Shown piece after piece: positions 60,729 through 64,000 of a DNA stretch of 64,000 bases. This DNA is from a virus: positions 62,001 to 126,000 of IMG/VR virus record IMGVR_UViG_3300009506_000004; one strand, given 5' to 3'. The position numbers and the translations under genes were made by a program. The notes under the pieces are model-generated. The model ran no database searches. It saw only the letters and a list, made by a program, of their open reading frames with translations, and was not told where the DNA came from. Position 1 is the first letter of the stretch. Each line of letters begins with the position of its first letter.

Positions 60729-60997
60729 TGGGTGTAATATATCATATAGTTTGTGATAGTTGTAAAGTTACACGAGACGTGGATAAGATTAATTTTACAA
60801 ATTATCCGAGAAATAAATTAGAGGCAGTAGATTGGGCTAAAACCATCGAAAGCAATAGTTTCAGAGTTGGTCTTGCTTTTGGCTTTTTACTTGAACATAT
60901 GGGTCATAATATTCGATTTTTAGATGATTTAAATGACCTAACTAAATTAATTGGACTCAAGGATGCTGGCTATGCAGAAGAGGATTTTTGGGTATGA
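60728..60997 (+). CDS. Hypothetical protein (89 aa)
   Basis: VIYHIVCDSCKVTRDVDKI, then WAKTIESNSFRVGLAFGF. ATG 60728 is five nt after GGAGGA; the ATG directly before is too close. C-x2-C suggests metal binding. Function unknown. Confidence 0.5.
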   Translation: MGVIYHIVCDSCKVTRDVDKINFTNYPRNKLEAVDWAKTIESNSFRVGLAFGFLLEHMGHNIRFLDDLNDLTKLIGLKDAGYAEEDFWV

Positions 60998-61013
60998 TAA
61001 ATTGGGCAATTAA

Positions 61014-61289
61014 ATGAAATTAAAAATTGAGAAAACAATAGTTGAAGAACAAGAAGTAGAAATGCCATTTTATTATAGGCAAGATCTTTATAATAGTGTT
61101 TTATATGGTCGAGTAACAGAAGATTCATGTTTAATGGTTCAAGAGAGTGATGTGGGTTATGAAATTGAATTAAAACAAGAACATCCAAATAATTATACTT
61201 GTTATTTGGAACCTGGGTATGCTTCTTGTGAGAAAGAATTCATTGCTGCACTTGTAAGAGCACAGAAATGGGTAGCTTCATTATTATGA
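61014..61289 (+). CDS. Hypothetical protein (91 aa)
   Basis: Not recognised. VEEQEVEMPFYYRQDLYNSV and YELEL-type strands then a helix. Stop overlaps the next ATG. Confidence 0.5.
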   Translation: MKLKIEKTIVEEQEVEMPFYYRQDLYNSVLYGRVTEDSCLMVQESDVGYEIELKQEHPNNYTCYLEPGYASCEKEFIAALVRAQKWVASLL

Positions 61290-61423
61290 ATAAAATAAAA
61301 AGAATTATATATTTTGTGTTATTTTTTCCAATTATAACAATTTGTATAATTGTTGGGTGGACATGTAATACAGTGGCTGAGCGTTTATTGGATAAATTGG
61401 ATGAATTGCATAAATTTGAATAA
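61286..61423 (+). CDS. Small membrane protein (45 aa)
   Basis: Basic start (MNKIKR), hydrophobic helix (IIYFVLFFPIITICIIVGW) and a charged tail (ERLLDKLDELHKFE). Single-pass inner membrane type. ATG overlaps the previous TGA. Function unknown. Confidence 0.45.
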   Translation: MNKIKRIIYFVLFFPIITICIIVGWTCNTVAERLLDKLDELHKFE

Positions 61424-61784
61424 ACAATTTGGTGATAAATATCGAGTCACAGCTGAGAAGGGGACCAGACATAATGTGGATCCTTGGTACTATCGTATAG
61501 AGTCAAGTAAAGTTCAATGTGCGCATGTCTACCCGTGGGATGGTAACAAATTAGCTTTGTATCGTGGCAAACATGGGGGTATTGTGAGCCAGCTGCTTGC
61601 ACTCCCCACTACAGAGTTATATACAGATGGCTCGGATGGGGTAACTATATTGTTTAAGGTGGCTGATTTAGATGCAGTAGCTTACCTTGTTAAATTAAAA
61701 CGCCGAAAACGGTTATCCAAGGAAGGTCGTTTAGCATTACAAGAGCGCGGTTTAAAACTTGGGAAAAGGCATTCTACAGAATAA
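61401..61784 (+). CDS. Conserved phage hypothetical protein, GC-richer than neighbours (127 aa)
   Basis: LNKQFGDKYRVTAEKGTR, DPWYYRIESSK, HVYPWDGNKLAL and FKVADLDAVAYLVKLKRRKR match a protein seen repeatedly in phages of diverse hosts with no known function. The G/C third positions (for example GTCTACCCGTGG) stand out from the AT-rich operon, suggesting recent transfer. ATG 61401 is chosen; it overlaps the previous gene. Confidence 0.6.
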   Translation: MNCINLNKQFGDKYRVTAEKGTRHNVDPWYYRIESSKVQCAHVYPWDGNKLALYRGKHGGIVSQLLALPTTELYTDGSDGVTILFKVADLDAVAYLVKLKRRKRLSKEGRLALQERGLKLGKRHSTE

Positions 61785-61868
61785 ATGGGACCCATCGAAT
61801 GCCGGGTGACGCGGCAATATTCTAATTTCAGAAAAATTTTTAAAAGTAAACATGAAATATCGGGGTAG
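61785..61868 (+). CDS. Possible tiny basic protein (27 aa)
   Basis: Frame MGPIECRVTRQYSNFRKIFK ending KHEISG. It starts one nt after the previous stop and ends 3 nt before the next ATG. GC-rich first half, AT-rich second half. May be non-coding. Confidence 0.3.
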   Translation: MGPIECRVTRQYSNFRKIFKSKHEISG

Positions 61869-61871
61869 TAA

Positions 61872-62141
61872 ATGACTAATATTGATAATATTATTTTGAA
61901 TCGTATACAAGCTAAATCATTGCAAGAAGCATTAAATCGTCCATCAGTTGAAATTGAAGTAAAACCTGCTTGTGTACCTGATGAATTCTTTGATTTGCTA
62001 AGTGAACGCCTTGGTGAGTGTGATGGTACCCTTCGGATCACAGAACAGGTGTTGAAGGAAATGGGACTTGATATAAGCCTTGAGTGGTTTAGAAATCGTG
62101 GCGGTTATTGTGATTGTGAAGTACTTTGGAATGTTGAATAA
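61872..62141 (+). CDS. DUF2695-like protein (89 aa)
   Basis: The C-terminal part ECDGTLRITEQVLKEMGLDI, then WFRNRGGYCDCEVLWNVE, matches the DUF2695 signature (GGxCDCEVLxNV). Function unknown. A decayed second copy of its C-terminus follows at 62307-62381, so the gene or its end has been duplicated. Confidence 0.6.
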   Translation: MTNIDNIILNRIQAKSLQEALNRPSVEIEVKPACVPDEFFDLLSERLGECDGTLRITEQVLKEMGLDISLEWFRNRGGYCDCEVLWNVE

Positions 62142-62298
62142 AGAAGCAATTATAGAAGCTGCAAAAAGAGCTGATGCCTTTGATCCAAATCAATTAGTTG
62201 AGATACTCCGTGATACTGATATTGAGGATCTTGATGATTTAATGAATCAATTACGACATGACCATCCTTGCTTATTTAAAGCACGTGTTCTTGAATAG
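62131..62298 (+). CDS. Small hypothetical protein (55 aa)
   Basis: MLNKEAIIEAAKRADAFDPN, LRDTDIEDLDDLMNQL: a charged helical protein whose ATG lies in the last codons of the DUF2695-like gene. Not recognised. Confidence 0.45.
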   Translation: MLNKEAIIEAAKRADAFDPNQLVEILRDTDIEDLDDLMNQLRHDHPCLFKARVLE

Positions 62299-62306
62299 TT
62301 GGGCCG

Positions 62307-62381
62307 GGGCTTAATGTAAATTTTGAGTGGTTTTAGGAGAGGGGTGCTTATTGTGATTGTGAGGTGTTCTTAAATGTCTGA
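62307..62381 (+). pseudogene. Decayed C-terminal copy of the DUF2695-like gene
   Basis: Reads GLNVNFEWF, stop, ERGAYCDCEVFLNV, stop, matching GLDISLEWFRNRGGYCDCEVLWNV upstream except for an internal TAG. It has no start. It is a remnant of a tandem duplication whose other parts were lost. Confidence 0.7.
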
Positions 62382-62520
62382 CCAATTTAATTATGCTAAT
62401 TTAGATTTTCTCCCCAAAGTAAAAATCGAACTAACAGAAAAAGATATAAAAGAAGCCAGTAAATTAATGGCTAAGATTATTGATCGTATTATAGAGGAAG
62501 ATAAAGATCTGTTGCAATAA
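62374..62520 (+). CDS. Small hypothetical protein (48 aa)
   Basis: MSDQFNYANLDFLPKVKIEL, then a charged helix (EASKLMAKIIDRIIEEDKDL). ATG overlaps the pseudogene end. Not recognised. Confidence 0.4.
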   Translation: MSDQFNYANLDFLPKVKIELTEKDIKEASKLMAKIIDRIIEEDKDLLQ

Positions 62521-62543
62521 AATTCAAAATTTGGGAATGTATT

Positions 62544-62678
62544 TTGGTAAACCTACCTTCTTCAATAATGATTGATGAAAATGATGGAGAATTTCGCACG
62601 TTTGACGAATATATTCGTATTCTTCTTGGTTTAGATTCTGATTGGAAAATATTTGATACCTCTAGTGAAGTGATTTGA
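62544..62678 (+). CDS. Possible small acidic protein (44 aa)
   Basis: TTG start, then VNLPSSIMIDENDGEFRTFD, IRILLGLDSDWKIFDTSSEV. No clear ribosome site. Ends just before the HNH-AP2 pseudogene. Weakly supported. Confidence 0.3.
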   Translation: MVNLPSSIMIDENDGEFRTFDEYIRILLGLDSDWKIFDTSSEVI

Positions 62679-62682
62679 TATA

Positions 62683-63163
62683 GTGTGTATAATAAAATTA
62701 TCTAAAGGAATGGAAACAATTGTTTCCAAAGAGGATTATGATTATTTGATACAATGGAAATGGTATGCTCAAAAAAAATTATGCTAGTAGAAATCCGGTC
62801 AAAAATGACGATGATTCTATTGACAGGCGTAAAGTTATTCATATGCACCGAGAGGTAGCGAGGCGGATGGGATTAGATTTATCTAATGAAATTGATCATA
62901 TAAATGGTGATAAATTAGACAATAGAAGAGAAAATTTAAGATCTGCTACTCGTTCACAAAATAAAATGAATAGTGGAAAACCTAAAAATAATACTAGTGG
63001 TTACAAAGGTGTCTGTTGGTATAAAAGGGGTAATAAATGGAGAGCACAAATTGGAATTAATGGTAAATTAAAACATTTAGGTTATTTTGAAGATAAAGAA
63101 GAAGCAGCTAAAGCTTACAAAAAAGCAGCTGAGAAATATCATGGTGAATTTGTTAGGTATTAG
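62683..63163 (+). pseudogene. HNH-AP2 endonuclease, third copy, broken by a frameshift
   Basis: Starting at GTG 62683 the frame reads KLSKGMETIVSKEDYDYL and WKWYAQK, then stops. A +1 shift at an A8 run near 62771-62778 restores YASRNP and the complete HNH (REVARRMGLDLSNEIDHING) and AP2 (YKGVCWYKRGNKW) domains to 63163. The restored protein aligns end to end with one unit of the 4011-4877 gene. Either a true frameshift mutation, a homopolymer sequencing error, or slippage-dependent expression. Confidence 0.75.
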
Positions 63164-63608
63164 TCTGCCGCGTCAGTGATCCTAAAATTTCGACAAAATT
63201 AGAAGGAGAAGGGCGCCGCCGTTGCATTCGCCCCAACTGGTATATCCCGCACAATCAGACCCACCCGATCCGTCGATACCACCCCACCGACACTTATTTA
63301 TCTTGATATCTAGATATCTATTATTCAAATCACCACTTCAAGATATTTATATTTGTAAATATAAAGATATGTTTATCTACAAATATAAATATCTGTTTAT
63401 TTATAAATATAAAGATATCTTTATCTATATCTATTCATGTATTACATTATTATTTTAATATTACAATTGTAATAGAATATCTTCATGTCTTCATATCTTG
63501 ATATATCTAGATATAGATATCCTATAGGTGCGCACACCCCACCCCCAAAGACATGTAGATATAGATGTACAGATGTACAGATATAGGGGAGGGGAGGGGT
63601 AAAAAGAA
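63164..63608. other. Non-coding, compositionally mixed region with AT-rich repeats
   Basis: A GC-rich patch (63168-63290) is followed by AT-rich DNA full of GATATC/AGATAT motifs, including the perfect 14-bp palindrome GATATCTAGATATC at 63305. Short frames here are translations of repeats, not genes. It separates the rightward block from a leftward gene and could hold an origin or regulatory sites. Confidence 0.5.
63357..63428. repeat. Three tandem 24-bp AT-rich repeats
   Basis: Units at 63357-63380, 63381-63404 and 63405-63428 each begin AAATATAAA and share TTTAT near the end, with 3-6 differences. Repeat length and spacing are iteron-like; no protein for it is identified. Confidence 0.75.
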
Positions 63609-63630
63609 AACCGGACCCGAAGGTCCGGTT
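63609..63630 (-). terminator. Intrinsic terminator with TTCG tetraloop
   Basis: On the leftward strand AACCGGACC-TTCG-GGTCCGGTT is a perfect 9-bp GC-rich stem with the stable UUCG loop, followed by TTCTTTTT. It is 17 nt past the stop of the 61-aa gene. Confidence 0.9.
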
Positions 63631-63646
63631 CTCCCCGTTCCCCATT

Positions 63647-63832
63647 CTATCCCTTCGCTATTCTTGCTTCGAGCAGTTCAACCCGGTCAACCAGATAGGC
63701 CAGAAAATCGGTATTCTCAAACTCGACGTCGATTGCCCAGAATTCCCGCACAATCCGCTCAGTCGTTTCGGTTACTGTACCCTTTGCAATCTCACTCTCG
63801 ATTCGCTTGGCTAGTTTGCTGATGTTCATCAT
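63647..63832 (-). CDS. Small coiled-coil-type protein (61 aa), GC-richer
   Basis: MMNISKLAKRIESEIAKGTV, then ERIVREFWAIDVEFENTDFL and VDRVELLEARIAKG: helical and charged. It has its own promoter (63872-63899) and terminator (63609-63630) and codon use unlike the AT-rich block to the left. ATGATG offers two starts (63832/63829). Family not recognised. Confidence 0.65.
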   Translation of the reverse strand: MMNISKLAKRIESEIAKGTVTETTERIVREFWAIDVEFENTDFLAYLVDRVELLEARIAKG

Positions 63833-63871
63833 GTTTGCCTTGTGTTAGTGGGTTGTTTCCTGTCTACTTAA

Positions 63872-63899
63872 ATACTACGATCTAAATCTGGCTTGTCAA
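63872..63899 (-). promoter_or_regulatory. Sigma70 promoter for the leftward 61-aa gene
   Basis: TTGACA (perfect), 16-nt spacer and TAGTAT on the leftward strand, about 40 nt upstream of the ATG. The remaining sequence to 64000 shows no gene; it holds an A/T run and another GATATC-rich cluster at 63933-63952. Confidence 0.75.
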
Positions 63900-64000
63900 G
63901 AAACTGCAAAAAAATTTTTTTCCCAACCCCTGGATATCCAGATATAGATATCTTTTTATCCAATTTTCCGGGAGGGGTTCAACCCCTTGCGCTTCCGGCT

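Noticed and set aside
62723-62800. Programmed -1 frameshift in the broken HNH-AP2 gene
   Set aside because: Restoring the frame requires +1 (one fewer A), not the -1 that the A run would favour.
63222-63458. Rightward 78-aa frame rich in KYKD/FIYKY
   Set aside because: It is a translation of the 24-bp AT-rich repeats and spans a GC-rich non-coding patch.

Overview
The window is an AT-rich stretch of a tailed double-stranded DNA phage genome, or of a contig carrying one. It holds almost the whole virion morphogenesis set: small-terminase candidate, GpA-type large terminase, portal, scaffold, P22-like coat protein, tail tube, tail chaperones, tape measure and tail-tip proteins. It also has replication and nucleotide genes, at least three tRNA genes and a long run of tiny accessory genes. 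A long tape measure with a frameshifted tail chaperone and no sheath points to a siphovirus-like tail. No integrase, rRNA or CRISPR array was seen. The host cannot be read directly. The TatA-like protein has the LFGNRLP form I associate with Planctomycetota and relatives, so a planctomycete host is a weak inference.

Layout. (1) 1-9457, leftward: HTH/phosphoesterase (cut by the window edge), RNA ligase, SNF2-type helicase, a double HNH-AP2 gene, a metallopeptidase, a tRNA cluster (Pro, Met, Thr and a degenerate fourth), a virion-like protein and a ParB-like protein. (2) 9665-13561, rightward from a good sigma70 promoter: primase-helicase, dATP/dGTP diphosphohydrolase-like protein and a DEDDh exonuclease. 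(3) 49708 down to 13571, leftward: lysis/secretion genes and proteases, terminase, portal, decoration-like pair, scaffold, coat protein, large virion proteins, tail tube (two copies), chaperone with a -1 frameshift, tape measure and tail tip. Strong hairpins punctuate this block. (4) 49818-63163, rightward from a second sigma70 promoter: about 45 small, tightly overlapping genes, including a dCMP deaminase, an exonuclease, a secreted protease, a phage-encoded TatA, two Tat-signal proteins and a C39-like peptidase. (5) 63170-64000: a GC-richer end with AT-rich 24-bp tandem repeats and one leftward gene with its own promoter and terminator.

Most notable. (a) A 56-residue TatA homologue at 55774-55944, followed by three tiny membrane proteins and a twin-arginine lipoprotein. 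A second twin-arginine protein at 54488 ends in a stretch resembling the coat-protein N-terminus. Together these look like a phage-encoded Tat export module. (b) The coat-protein gene appears split by an 878-nt group I intron. P1, P2, P3, P4, P6, P7 and P10 pairings can be drawn by eye. One reading frame with two endonuclease VII-like domains runs straight through the ribozyme core. (c) A -1 frameshift site joins the two tail-chaperone frames. (d) Related HNH-AP2 domains occur three times, two fused in one gene and one broken by a frameshift in an A8 run.
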